From contig NZ_AP028142.1 in NCBI RefSeq assembly GCF_030297675.1, positions 186,001-250,000 of the forward strand: a stretch of DNA of 64,000 nt. Reading direction: 5' to 3'. The notes under the pieces were generated by a model, which did not search any database, was not told the origin of the DNA, and worked only from the letters and a program-made list of their open reading frames with translations. Source of the DNA: Polynucleobacter sp. HIN11. GTDB taxonomy: Bacteria > Pseudomonadota > Gammaproteobacteria > Burkholderiales > Burkholderiaceae. This document shows positions 8,696 to 16,931 of the stretch, one piece after another. How positions within the stretch are numbered: position 1 is the stretch's first letter; each line of letters begins with the position of its first letter. The translations under genes were made by a program, and so were the position numbers.

Positions 8696-9085
8696 ATGGC
8701 AATCGCCAAAAAGAAGTCTGCTGCAAAGAAACCAGCTGCTAAGAAAAAAGTAGCTGCTAAGAAACCAGCTGCTAAGAAAGCTGCTGCGAAGAAGCGCCCA
8801 GCTGCTAAGAAAGCTGCCGCTAAGAAGCCAGCTGCTAAAAAAGCAGCGAAGAAGCCTGCCGCTAAAAAAGCTGCTAAGAAAAAAGTAGCTAAAAAGCGTC
8901 CTGCTGCTAAAAAGAAAAAAGCTGCCAAGAAAAAGCCTGCTAAAAAAGCAGCCAAGAAAAGGCCTGCTGCCAAGAAAGGTGCTTCTGTAAAAAAGCCCGC
9001 GGCTAAGCCCGCCGTTGCTGCTCCAGCGCAAACTGCGCTGAATCCGGCTGCGGCTTGGCCATTTCCTACAGGCAGCCGTCCCTAA
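8696..9085 (+). CDS. Histone H1-like lysine/alanine-rich DNA-binding protein
   Basis: A 129-residue, strongly basic protein. Residues 4 to about 100 are almost entirely Lys, Ala and Pro in repeats of the form AAKKPAAKK, like the C-terminal tail of eukaryotic histone H1. The last 30 residues (PAVAAPAQTALNPAAAWPFP and following) are not basic. Proteins of this kind are common in Burkholderiales and are thought to bind and compact nucleoid DNA. The ATG has a strong AAGGAG eight bases before it, and a UUCG-loop terminator follows, so it is a single-gene unit, probably well expressed. The function is inferred from composition. Confidence 0.85.
   Translation: MAIAKKKSAAKKPAAKKKVAAKKPAAKKAAAKKRPAAKKAAAKKPAAKKAAKKPAAKKAAKKKVAKKRPAAKKKKAAKKKPAKKAAKKRPAAKKGASVKKPAAKPAVAAPAQTALNPAAAWPFPTGSRP
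8708..9002 (+). repeat. Imperfect GCTGCTAAGAAA-type coding repeats
   Basis: The body of the histone-like gene consists of degenerate repeats of GCTGCTAAGAAA(CCA) units encoding AAKK(P). The near-identical units could cause slippage or recombination and so length differences between strains. The reading frame is intact here. Confidence 0.75.
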
Positions 9086-9118
9086 GCCTAGGCTTAGTGG
9101 ATAGTTGAAGTAGTCTGG

Positions 9119-9145
9119 ATGGGGTCCTTCGGGACCCCATTTTTA
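9119..9145 (+). terminator. Intrinsic terminator of the histone-like gene
   Basis: A strong stem, ATGGGGTCC at 9119-9127 pairing with GGACCCCAT at 9132-9140, is closed by the stable TTCG tetraloop and followed by TTTT. It lies 34 bases after the histone-like stop codon. It touches the end of the convergent kinase gene, but the T-run is only on the plus strand. Confidence 0.9.
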
Positions 9146-9146
9146 T

Positions 9147-10103
9147 TTAGAGAGCGATAGCAGTACCAAAAGCTGCTTTGAAGCGATCGCTAATTTCCTT
9201 GCGAGTGGGTTGATGGTTTTGAGGCCCTTGATGCGCAATTTTGATCGATCCCATGAGGCTGGCTAAGCGTCCGGTTGTCTCCCAATCCAAACCTTTTTCA
9301 AGGCCATACAGCAGACCTCCCCGGAATGCATCACCACAACCGGTTGGATCCGCAATCTTCTCAGCGGGAACTGCGGGGATATCAATGACTTTGCCTTGTG
9401 CATGAATCTGCGCTCCTTGAGCTCCTTTCGTCACGATTAAGGCGTCGAGGCGACTTGCCAGCTCGTTTAGGGATAAGCCGGTACGCTGGCACAGCATTTC
9501 ACCCTCATAGTCGTTTACAGCCACATAGGCGGCTAAATCGACGAGCTCAAGCAGTTCTTGGCCGTTAAACATTGGCAACCCTTGGCCTGGATCAAAAATA
9601 AATGGAATCTTCGCCTCCGCAAATTGATGGCACTGCTCCCACATGCCAATTCGGCCATCGGGGGCAACGATACCGATGTGTTGATCCTTTTGATCTAGAC
9701 TAGCCACACAGTCATCGACACGATTTAAGTGGGAGTCATTCATGGCTCCAGGATGAAAGGCGGTGATCTGGTTATTGGCAAGATCGGTAGTAATCATCGC
9801 TTGAGCCGTAAAGGCTTGATCGAGTTTTTTAATGAACTGGCGGCTCATCCCAATTCTCTCGAGATGGGTGAGGTAGGGATCTGCATCTGCCCCCACGGTC
9901 GCCATGATCATTGGTTTGCCGCCAAGCAGTTGGAGGTTATAGCCAATATTGCCAGCGCATCCGCCAAATTCTCGGCGCATGCTAGGAACTAAGAAGGCGA
10001 CGTTCAGAATATGGATTTGTTCTGGAAGAATTTGATCCTGGAAGCGACCCTCAAAGGTCATGATGGTGTCATACGCAATGGAACCACAAATAATACTTGC
10101 CAT
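9147..10103 (-). CDS. PfkB-family carbohydrate/adenosine kinase-like protein
   Basis: A 318-residue ribokinase-fold protein expected to phosphorylate a sugar or nucleoside with ATP. The N-terminal substrate region shows RREFGGCAGNIGYNL, and the family signature with the catalytic Asp is DPTGCGDAFRGG near residue 256. The DPTGCGD form and the overall pattern resemble the adenosine kinase-like branch more than ribokinase or fructokinase, but the substrate cannot be fixed from sequence. It starts eight bases downstream of the prmA fusion on the same strand and may be cotranscribed with the acc genes. Confidence 0.8.
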   Translation of the reverse strand: MASIICGSIAYDTIMTFEGRFQDQILPEQIHILNVAFLVPSMRREFGGCAGNIGYNLQLLGGKPMIMATVGADADPYLTHLERIGMSRQFIKKLDQAFTAQAMITTDLANNQITAFHPGAMNDSHLNRVDDCVASLDQKDQHIGIVAPDGRIGMWEQCHQFAEAKIPFIFDPGQGLPMFNGQELLELVDLAAYVAVNDYEGEMLCQRTGLSLNELASRLDALIVTKGAQGAQIHAQGKVIDIPAVPAEKIADPTGCGDAFRGGLLYGLEKGLDWETTGRLASLMGSIKIAHQGPQNHQPTRKEISDRFKAAFGTAIAL

Positions 10104-10111
10104 AAAGTTCT

Positions 10112-11701
10112 CTATAGGGATGGGGGTTGGGTGGAGGATGGATATGCTACACGTAAGCGATAACCCGCAGCATTCGCTGGAAGCTGCAAGGGTAGCGATA
10201 GGTTAAATAGTTCTTTAGGTGGCGCTCCCGTTAGTAAAAAGCTGGGATGGGCGCTTTGCCAGGTTTTGGGGAGCCACTCCTCAGGGCTCATCAGAATACG
10301 AGCAATAGTTTTTTCATCGGCGTCGCTAAGCGTTAGCTCCAAATGGGGGATTGCAACTGGGACCAATAAACGATTTTGTAGCTCGATTTGCAAAATGGAT
10401 TGAACCTCAATGCCGCGCTTACTGTCATCCATTCCGAGATTGGCAAGTAGAAAGCGCCAGGCCGTGAAATCAATTACAGCCCTCTGGTCACAGGGCAAGA
10501 CTTCGCAAATTCCCCGATCAACAGTTTGTAGCAATTCAAAGCTACGTAAGGCAATTAGGTTGGGGTTTTTATCTAGGTTGGGTGCAAAAAAATGCAAAAT
10601 TGGCACACGCCAAAGGCTCATTGCGACTAGGAAGCCGATCATCATTAATATGCCAACAGTGATCAAAAGTTTGCGTAGATGAAACCCCCCATGTTTTGTC
10701 ATGGGAGCGCTAACAATTGAGCGATTGGGCTTTGAGACATCCTCAATCGAACGCAGATTCGGAACCCGATCTTGCTTAGAGACCGGCTTTTGGCCATGTA
10801 GGCAAACCCAGCCCTCCGTGGACCTCCAGATCGACAGCGGAATATGGAGCTGATAGCAATCGATGACCTCTTGCGCTTGGCGCTCTAGGATGCCCGAAAG
10901 GATTAATTGCCCACCATCCTTTACGCGTGCGATGAGAGCAGGCGCTAAAACTTGTAAGGGGTTGGCTAAAATATTGGCAATCACGACATCAAAAGGGCGG
11001 GACCCAATCGTGGCATCAATATCGTCGGGTAACTGAAACTCAATAGAGGTTTCGTTTTGTTGCGCATTCGTACGCGCCGATTCAATGGCCTGTGGGTCAA
11101 TATCGGTTCCAAATACGGTCTGAAAGCCCAGTTTTTTGGCAGCGATGGCCAAGATGCCAGAGCCACAGCCATAATCCAGCACACTTTGACTTTTGCAAAC
11201 AGGGTTCTTGCTGTATTGCTCAAGCCATTCAAGGCATAGTCGAGTGGTGGGGTGACTGCCGGTACCGAATGCAAGGCCAGGGTCAACTGCCAGGCAGATT
11301 GCGTCTGGTTCAGACGGTTTTTGATGCCACGAAGGGACAATCCAAATACGTTTACCAATATGAATCGGGTCGAATTGATTTTGTGTCATCGACACCCAAT
11401 CTTGGTCAGCCACAAGCGATTCAATAGGTGTTTGAACCGCAAATCCAGCCTCTAAAAGAATGCTGGCTAATTCTTCCTTGCTGGTTTCGAAGCCTTGATC
11501 AAAGAGTGCTTTAACAACGGATAAATCCCAAGCTTGCACTTCGGGCGATAGTCCTGGCTCGCCATACAGGGGGTTTTCGTCATAGCCGCCCGCTGTAGCA
11601 TCCTCGACCGAAACCGAGAGCGCCCCAAGTTCCATGAGCGCATCGCCCAAGGGTTCAGCAATTTCAGCAACGACCGTAAATTGGAACTCGCGGTACGACA
11701 T
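10112..11701 (-). CDS. prmA: Ribosomal protein L11 methyltransferase PrmA fused to a DUF3426-like membrane domain
   Basis: Residues 1 to about 302 are PrmA, the SAM-dependent enzyme that trimethylates ribosomal protein L11. Visible motifs are LAFGTGSHPTTRLCLEWL, VLDYGCGSGILAIAA and ANILANPLQVLAP. Instead of stopping at the usual end (GWVCLHG), the frame continues through a linker into one membrane segment (about residues 344-364, LITVGILMMIGFLVAMSLW). A soluble domain follows, resembling DUF3426 proteins (RSFELLQTVDRGICEVLP and later LELTLSDADEK). In related genomes a separate zinc-ribbon/DUF3426 gene often follows prmA; here the zinc ribbon is absent and the rest is joined in frame. The PrmA half is secure, the C-terminal family moderately so. 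Confidence 0.85.
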   Translation of the reverse strand: MSYREFQFTVVAEIAEPLGDALMELGALSVSVEDATAGGYDENPLYGEPGLSPEVQAWDLSVVKALFDQGFETSKEELASILLEAGFAVQTPIESLVADQDWVSMTQNQFDPIHIGKRIWIVPSWHQKPSEPDAICLAVDPGLAFGTGSHPTTRLCLEWLEQYSKNPVCKSQSVLDYGCGSGILAIAAKKLGFQTVFGTDIDPQAIESARTNAQQNETSIEFQLPDDIDATIGSRPFDVVIANILANPLQVLAPALIARVKDGGQLILSGILERQAQEVIDCYQLHIPLSIWRSTEGWVCLHGQKPVSKQDRVPNLRSIEDVSKPNRSIVSAPMTKHGGFHLRKLLITVGILMMIGFLVAMSLWRVPILHFFAPNLDKNPNLIALRSFELLQTVDRGICEVLPCDQRAVIDFTAWRFLLANLGMDDSKRGIEVQSILQIELQNRLLVPVAIPHLELTLSDADEKTIARILMSPEEWLPKTWQSAHPSFLLTGAPPKELFNLSLPLQLPANAAGYRLRVAYPSSTQPPSL

Positions 11702-11715
11702 TGGCTTAAGAAAGC

Positions 11716-13083
11716 CTACTTTTCACCACGAGTCGCAGATTGCTCCTCAAGGCGTTGTTCAAGGTAATGAATGCTCGTGCCGCCCTCTACAAATTTTGAG
11801 TCGAGCATCAGCTCGCGATGCAGGGGCACGTTAGTGAGAATGCCATCGATCACCATTTCGGAGAGGGCAATCCGCATGCGACGAATTGCTTGCTCACGTG
11901 TAGCCCCATAGGCAATTAACTTACCGATCATCGAATCATAGTTCGGGGGCACTAGATACCCGCTATAGGCATGCGAGTCAACGCGAATGCCCGGGCCGCC
12001 AGGCATATGCCATGACTGAATTCGACCTGGGCTGGGAGTGAACTTAAAGGGATCCTCCGCATTTAAGCGACATTCAATCGCATGGCCCTTAAAGACGATA
12101 TCGCGTTGCCGAAAACCTAGTTTTTGACCGGCTGCAATCTTGATTTGCTCTTGAACAATATCAATCCCAGTGATCATTTCGGTTACCGGGTGCTCCACTT
12201 GCACGCGGGTGTTCATCTCAATGAAAAAGAACTCACCCTTTTCATAGAGAAATTCAAAGGTACCAGCACCGCGATAGCCTATCTTTTTACAGGCATCAGC
12301 ACAGCGCTCTCCAATCTTGGCAATTAGTTTGCGATCGATTCCTGGAGCCGGTGCCTCTTCAATCACTTTTTGGTGGCGACGCTGCATCGAGCAGTCTCGC
12401 TCACCCAGCCAAACCGCATTTCCATGGGTATCGGCTAAGACTTGAATTTCCACGTGCCGTGGGCGCTCTAAAAACTTCTCCATATAGACTTCGGGATTGC
12501 CAAAGGCGCGACCCGCTTCCTCACGGGTCATGTTCACGGCACTAATCAGGGCTGCTTCGGTGTGAACCACACGCATACCGCGCCCTCCGCCACCACCTGC
12601 AGCTTTGATGATGACCGGGTAGCCTACACGCTTGGCGGTCGCCAGAATTTCTTTTGGATTGTCAGTGGGTAAAGCGCCGGCTGATCCGGGAACGCAGGGA
12701 ACCCCTGCCTTAATCATGGCATTTTTCGCTGAGACCTTGTCGCCCATCAAGCGGATCGACTCCGGTCTCGGGCCGATAAACGCAAACCCAGACTTTTCAA
12801 CCCGCTCAGCAAAATCCGCATTCTCTGAGAGAAATCCATAGCCTGGATGAATGGCTTCGGCATCGGTGACTTCAGCGGCAGAAATAATTGCTGGCATGTT
12901 CAGATAGCTTTGGGTCGAGGGTGCCGGTCCAATGCAAACTGCCTCATCAGCAAGCTTTACGTATTTCGCATCTTTATCTGCCGTGGAATACACCACGACC
13001 GTTTTAATGCCCAATTCTCGGCAGGCTCGTTGAATTCGCAGCGCAATTTCGCCACGATTGGCGATCAGTATTTTGTCAAACAT
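11716..13083 (-). CDS. accC: Acetyl-CoA carboxylase, biotin carboxylase subunit
   Basis: Carboxylates the biotin on AccB using ATP and bicarbonate, the first half-reaction of fatty-acid initiation. At 455 residues it matches the family (E. coli 449). The N-terminal FDKILIANRGEIALRIQRA is typical. The ATP-grasp glycine loop is KAAGGGGGRGMRVV, and the catalytic region EMNTRVQVEHPVTE is intact. It lies five bases downstream of accB on the same strand, with the prmA fusion 14 bases further on, a conserved betaproteobacterial order. Confidence 0.97.
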   Translation of the reverse strand: MFDKILIANRGEIALRIQRACRELGIKTVVVYSTADKDAKYVKLADEAVCIGPAPSTQSYLNMPAIISAAEVTDAEAIHPGYGFLSENADFAERVEKSGFAFIGPRPESIRLMGDKVSAKNAMIKAGVPCVPGSAGALPTDNPKEILATAKRVGYPVIIKAAGGGGGRGMRVVHTEAALISAVNMTREEAGRAFGNPEVYMEKFLERPRHVEIQVLADTHGNAVWLGERDCSMQRRHQKVIEEAPAPGIDRKLIAKIGERCADACKKIGYRGAGTFEFLYEKGEFFFIEMNTRVQVEHPVTEMITGIDIVQEQIKIAAGQKLGFRQRDIVFKGHAIECRLNAEDPFKFTPSPGRIQSWHMPGGPGIRVDSHAYSGYLVPPNYDSMIGKLIAYGATREQAIRRMRIALSEMVIDGILTNVPLHRELMLDSKFVEGGTSIHYLEQRLEEQSATRGEK

Positions 13084-13088
13084 GGCGA

Positions 13089-13559
13089 TTAGGCGATGAC
13101 GAATAGCGGTTGGTCAAATTCAACGCCTTGACCGTTCTCGCACAGGATTTGTTTGATTACCCCTGCTTTCTCCGATTCAATTTCATTGAGAAGCTTCATG
13201 GCTTCAATAATGCATAAGGTTTGACCAACAGTTACGGTATCGCCCACATTCACGAAAGCAGGTGCCTCAGGATTGGGGGAGCGATAAAAGGTTCCTACCA
13301 TCGGGGACTTCTGTACGAACCCCTCTGGCGCGGCACTTGCTTGTGGGGTAGCAACAACCGAGGCAGTTGGAACTTCGGGTTGGATCGGTGCTGGTACGAC
13401 CATGGTACCCATGGGCGTCGCTGCGGGAGCATTTGCAACGGAGCCAGAATGGCGAGCATTCACAATCTTGACTTTGTCTTCACCTTCGCTCACCTCTAGT
13501 TCGGAGATTCCAGATTCAGAAACTAAGTCGATCAGGGTTTTGAGTTTTCGTAAGTCCAT
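13089..13559 (-). CDS. accB: Biotin carboxyl carrier protein of acetyl-CoA carboxylase
   Basis: Carries biotin between AccC and the carboxyltransferase. At 156 residues it equals the E. coli length. The N-terminal dimer/contact region (LRKLKTLIDLVSESGISELEV) is joined by a Pro/Ala-rich linker (about residues 40-80) to the biotinyl domain. The biotin attachment Lys is residue 122 in CIIEAMKLLNEIESEK; the usual EAMKM is here EAMKL. It sits 23 bases after aroQ, the upstream gene on this strand. Confidence 0.97.
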   Translation of the reverse strand: MDLRKLKTLIDLVSESGISELEVSEGEDKVKIVNARHSGSVANAPAATPMGTMVVPAPIQPEVPTASVVATPQASAAPEGFVQKSPMVGTFYRSPNPEAPAFVNVGDTVTVGQTLCIIEAMKLLNEIESEKAGVIKQILCENGQGVEFDQPLFVIA

Positions 13560-13582
13560 GCCAAACCTCGTTGTAATGATTT

Positions 13583-14044
13583 TTAATGAGAAGCCAGTTT
13601 GTTCTGAATTGCTGCCAATGCCAGTTCATAACCCTGGGCGCCTAGACCGCAAATCACGCCCATGGCTAGGTCTGAAAAATAAGAATGTTTGCGAAATTCT
13701 TCACGCTGGTGAATATTCGAGAGGTGCACTTCAATAAAAGGGATCGCTACACCAGCTAAAGCATCGCGCAGGGCAACGCTGGTGTGAGTAAATCCACCTG
13801 GATTAATGATGATGAAACCAATACCATCCTTTTTTGCCTTCTGAACTCGATCAATTAGTTCACCCTCATGATTGCTTTGAAAGCTTTCCAGCGAAATTCC
13901 GGCATTTTTAGCAAGCTCGGCCATGCGCTTCGTAATGTCTTCAAGGGTTGTTTTGCCATAAACCTCAGGCTCTCTAGTGCCGAGAAGGTTTAAATTAGGA
14001 CCATTTAGAAGCAAAACAGAGGAATTTGAATGGTTAGTAGGCAT
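13583..14044 (-). CDS. aroQ: Type II 3-dehydroquinate dehydratase
   Basis: Dehydrates 3-dehydroquinate to 3-dehydroshikimate in the shikimate pathway. The 153 residues match the small dodecameric type II family. Motifs are LLNGPNLNLLGTREPEVYG (loop with catalytic Arg and Tyr), INPGGFTHTSVALRDAL and EVHLSNIHQREEFRKHSY (catalytic His). It appears to be the first gene of the aroQ-accB-accC-prmA run. The next pathway enzyme, aroE, is encoded 6 kb away. Confidence 0.96.
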   Translation of the reverse strand: MPTNHSNSSVLLLNGPNLNLLGTREPEVYGKTTLEDITKRMAELAKNAGISLESFQSNHEGELIDRVQKAKKDGIGFIIINPGGFTHTSVALRDALAGVAIPFIEVHLSNIHQREEFRKHSYFSDLAMGVICGLGAQGYELALAAIQNKLASH

Positions 14045-14112
14045 AGATCGCTACAGTTATTGAAAAATATCGATTAATTTGGCGATAAATCCAGAAAATT
14101 AACGTAAGAAGC

Positions 14113-14118
14113 AGTATA
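14113..14118 (-). promoter_or_regulatory. Candidate -10 element of the aroQ-accBC operon
   Basis: On the minus strand TATACT lies about 70 bases before the aroQ start, between the tlpA-like terminator and aroQ. No good -35 is present at 16-18 bases, so this is only a candidate. Confidence 0.3.
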
Positions 14119-14166
14119 CCCCCAAGAGCTTGGAATACCTAGAAATTGACCGTTTTTTTAAGAATT

Positions 14167-14195
14167 GAACGAAAAATGGCCGTCTAAGCCATTTT
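14167..14195 (-). terminator. Intrinsic terminator of the TlpA-like gene
   Basis: Read on the minus strand, AAAATGGC and GCCATTTT form an eight-pair stem (14188-14195 with 14173-14180) around a seven-base loop, followed by a T-rich tail. It lies about 30 bases downstream of the tlpA-like stop codon and separates that gene from aroQ. Confidence 0.7.
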
Positions 14196-14225
14196 CAATA
14201 TTGGTCTAAAAGTAGCTAATTTTAA

Positions 14226-14753
14226 TTAAATTGCGTCTTTAATAAGCTTTCTAAGCTCATCTTCGCTGATCTTGCCTAATTTTCTACCTGTGATATCCCC
14301 TTTGGCATTGATCACTACCGTGAAGGGTAGGGCTCCCGATGGGTTTCCTAGCATTTTGTTGATGTCGTTGCCACCAAGTCCACCTAAAACAATGGGATAA
14401 GAAATAATGGTAGTTTCAATAAATTGACGAATATTCGAGGGTGAATCGATACCGATACCGACAATTAGCATCTTTTTAGGATCATATTCCCCTTGAACTT
14501 TGTCTAAGGCGGGCATTTCTTCAACGCATGGCGGGCACCAGGAGGCCCAAAAATTGATGACCAAAACCTTATTTCTCCAATCTTGGGTTGAAATGGGCTT
14601 TTGGTCTGGAGAGAACCACTCACGGTCAAAAAGAGCTTTGACTGCCTCTTGGGAGGCAGATTGGAGGGCAGTTCTGCGATTGGCAATAAAAGCGCCTGCT
14701 ACTGCGGCAACAATTGCGACCACACTTCCAATTAGAAAATGACGACGGTTCAT
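14226..14753 (-). CDS. TlpA-family thiol-disulfide oxidoreductase
   Basis: A 175-residue thioredoxin-fold protein, probably exported or membrane-anchored and facing the periplasm. Residues 1-24 are an N-terminal hydrophobic segment preceded by NRRHFLIG, which resembles a twin-arginine motif. The active site is WASWCPPC with Cys73 and Cys76. Later features fit the TlpA/ResA fold (GALPFTVVINAKGDI, with the cis-Pro before FTV). Family members reduce cytochrome c apoproteins or other periplasmic thiols; the partner is unknown here. It is divergent from mpl, 25 bases apart, and has its own terminator. Confidence 0.88.
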   Translation of the reverse strand: MNRRHFLIGSVVAIVAAVAGAFIANRRTALQSASQEAVKALFDREWFSPDQKPISTQDWRNKVLVINFWASWCPPCVEEMPALDKVQGEYDPKKMLIVGIGIDSPSNIRQFIETTIISYPIVLGGLGGNDINKMLGNPSGALPFTVVINAKGDITGRKLGKISEDELRKLIKDAI

Positions 14754-14778
14754 GACTCTCCTTAGCTAAAATCCACGC

Positions 14779-16188
14779 ATGCATATTCATATCTTGGGCA
14801 TTTGTGGCACCTTCATGGGTGGAATCGCGGCAATTGCCAGGCAGGCCGGTCATGAGGTAACCGGATGTGATGCAAATGTTTATCCACCAATGAGTACCCA
14901 GCTCGAAGCCCAAGGTATTCAATTAATCGAAGGATACTCCCCCGATCAACTACGTGAATTTAAATCGAAACCCGATTTATTTCTGATTGGGAACGTGGTC
15001 TCTAGGGGAAACCCCCTGCTCGAGGAGATTTTGAATCAGGGCTTGCCATATACCTCGGCCCCTCAGTGGCTTGGCGAGCAAGTTTTATCAGGTAGGCATG
15101 TCTTGGCTGTTGCTGGAACGCATGGCAAAACTACAACGACGGCCATGCTCACCTGGATTTTGGAGCGTAATCACCGTAAACCCGGATATTTAATTGGTGG
15201 TGTGCCATTGAACTTTTCAGTATCAGCGCGCTTAGGTGATGGGAACTATTTTGTGATCGAGGCGGATGAGTACGACACCGCTTTTTTTGATAAGCGCAGT
15301 AAGTTTGTGCACTATCGGCCCCGAACTGCGATTCTCAATAACCTCGAGTTTGATCATGCGGATATCTTTAGCGATTTGGCTGCGATTGAAACCCAATTTC
15401 ATCATTTAGTCCGAACCATTCCGCAAACCGGTTTGGTGCTTGCCAATGGTTCACAACAGTCATTGGATCGCGTACTCGAACGTGGTGTGTGGTCTCCCGT
15501 CGAACGGTTTGGTTACGGTGACTGCGATTGGGCGTTAGAAGATATTGAGAATGCGGCTGGTAAACGCGGCGCTGATTTTGCAGTCTTTTATCAGGGCAAG
15601 AAATGCACAGAGGTTCATTGGGCTGAAGGCTCTGGAGTGATGGGCGTTCATAATCAACTCAATGCGCTAGCAGCGATTGCGGCTGCCCATCATATCGGCA
15701 TCACCCCAGAAGAATCTGCTTTTGCTTTGGCAGAGTTCAAAAATGTCAAACGACGCCTAGAGCTCATTGGTGAGCAACATCAGATTCGTGTATACGATGA
15801 TTTTGCCCATCATCCAACGGCAATTGCTACCACTATTGATGGATTACGTAAACAAGTGGGTGAGGCACGAATTCTGGCGGTGCTTGAGCCGCGCTCCAAC
15901 ACCATGAAGCTTGGAGTTATGAAGTCTCAGCTTCCGGATAGCTTGAGAGAAGCCGATTTGGTATTTGCCTATGGAGCAATTAGTGGCAAAGATGCCCTAG
16001 GTTGGGATTTGCAAGAATCGATCGCGCCATTGGGGTCTAAGGCGAAAAGCTTTCATGATCTTGGGCGCTTAGTTGAAGCGGTATGTGGTGAAGCTAAACC
16101 CCATGATCATATTTTGGTGATGAGCAATGGTGGCTTTGGCGGTGATCATCAAAAAATTCTGGCTCGCTTAGAGCGCCTGAGTCCCTAA
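14779..16188 (+). CDS. mpl: UDP-N-acetylmuramate:L-alanyl-gamma-D-glutamyl-meso-diaminopimelate ligase
   Basis: Joins recycled murein tripeptide to UDP-MurNAc, saving de novo synthesis. At 469 residues it fits Mpl (E. coli 457). The N-terminal MHIHILGICGTFMGG is characteristic and separates it from MurC. The ATP-binding loop GTHGKTTTT is at residues 113-121, and YDDFAHHPTAIATTI and VLEPRSNTMKLG are the usual Mur-ligase C-terminal blocks. Together with ampD at 3.2 kb it shows that murein recycling is present. Confidence 0.95.
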   Translation: MHIHILGICGTFMGGIAAIARQAGHEVTGCDANVYPPMSTQLEAQGIQLIEGYSPDQLREFKSKPDLFLIGNVVSRGNPLLEEILNQGLPYTSAPQWLGEQVLSGRHVLAVAGTHGKTTTTAMLTWILERNHRKPGYLIGGVPLNFSVSARLGDGNYFVIEADEYDTAFFDKRSKFVHYRPRTAILNNLEFDHADIFSDLAAIETQFHHLVRTIPQTGLVLANGSQQSLDRVLERGVWSPVERFGYGDCDWALEDIENAAGKRGADFAVFYQGKKCTEVHWAEGSGVMGVHNQLNALAAIAAAHHIGITPEESAFALAEFKNVKRRLELIGEQHQIRVYDDFAHHPTAIATTIDGLRKQVGEARILAVLEPRSNTMKLGVMKSQLPDSLREADLVFAYGAISGKDALGWDLQESIAPLGSKAKSFHDLGRLVEAVCGEAKPHDHILVMSNGGFGGDHQKILARLERLSP

Positions 16189-16202
16189 TTAGAGGAATTG
16201 GT

Positions 16203-16931
16203 ATGCGTTTACGAAACAAAGTGGCACTCATTACTGGAGCAGCCAAAGGAATTGGTTTTGCAACTACTAAACGGTTTGCCGAGGAGGGAGCCAAGGTCAT
16301 GTTGGCCGATCTAAATGAAGCTGCGGTAATGGACGCTGTCGGCCAACTCAAGCATGCGGAGCCCTATGTGTTGGATGTCACCGATCGAGCCAGTATTCAG
16401 CGTGCGGTTGACGACATCATCGCCAAACATCATCGCATTGATATATTGATTAACAACGCAGGAATTACTCAAGATGCCCGCTTGGTGAAAATGACCGAAG
16501 AGCAATTTGATGCAGTGATCGATGTTAATCTCAAAGGCGTTTTTAATTGCACCCAATTGGTGGTTCCCCATATGCTAGAAGCAAAAAAGGGTGCGATCGT
16601 CAATGCCTCGAGTGTGGTCGGTATCTACGGTAATTTTGGTCAAACCAATTACTCAGCAACTAAATTTGGCGTGATTGGATTTACCAAAACCTGGGCCCGT
16701 GAGTTCGGGCAAAAAGGGATTCGGGTGAATGCTGTGTGTCCTGGATTTATTGCAACCGAGATGGTCAAGGCGATGCCCGAGAACATTTTGCAAAGTATTG
16801 AGCAGCGTTCGTGGATGGCGCGCTTAGGCACTCCCGAGGAAATGGCGAATGTGTATCTATTTCTAGCGAGCGATGAAGCCAGTTATGTCAATGGTGTAAC
16901 CATCGAGGCTAGTGGCGGGATTTCGCTTTAA
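16203..16931 (+). CDS. SDR-family oxidoreductase, FabG-like (3-oxoacyl or acetoacetyl-CoA reductase)
   Basis: A 242-residue short-chain dehydrogenase expected to reduce a 3-oxoacyl substrate with NAD(P)H. The cofactor loop is TGAAKGIG near residue 11, followed by NNAG. The catalytic residues are Asn109, Ser137, Tyr150 and Lys154 (YSATK). The C terminus ASGGISL is typical of FabG. As it is not next to acpP or fabD it may be a FabG paralogue rather than the main fatty-acid enzyme. An AGAGGAATT site precedes the ATG. The next gene overlaps its stop by one base. Confidence 0.85.
   Translation: MRLRNKVALITGAAKGIGFATTKRFAEEGAKVMLADLNEAAVMDAVGQLKHAEPYVLDVTDRASIQRAVDDIIAKHHRIDILINNAGITQDARLVKMTEEQFDAVIDVNLKGVFNCTQLVVPHMLEAKKGAIVNASSVVGIYGNFGQTNYSATKFGVIGFTKTWAREFGQKGIRVNAVCPGFIATEMVKAMPENILQSIEQRSWMARLGTPEEMANVYLFLASDEASYVNGVTIEASGGISL

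Noticed and set aside
8654..9031. Long antisense frames of Phe/Leu/Ala repeats opposite the histone-like gene
   Set aside because: They are shadows of the AAKK repeat codons on the other strand, with no start site or family match.
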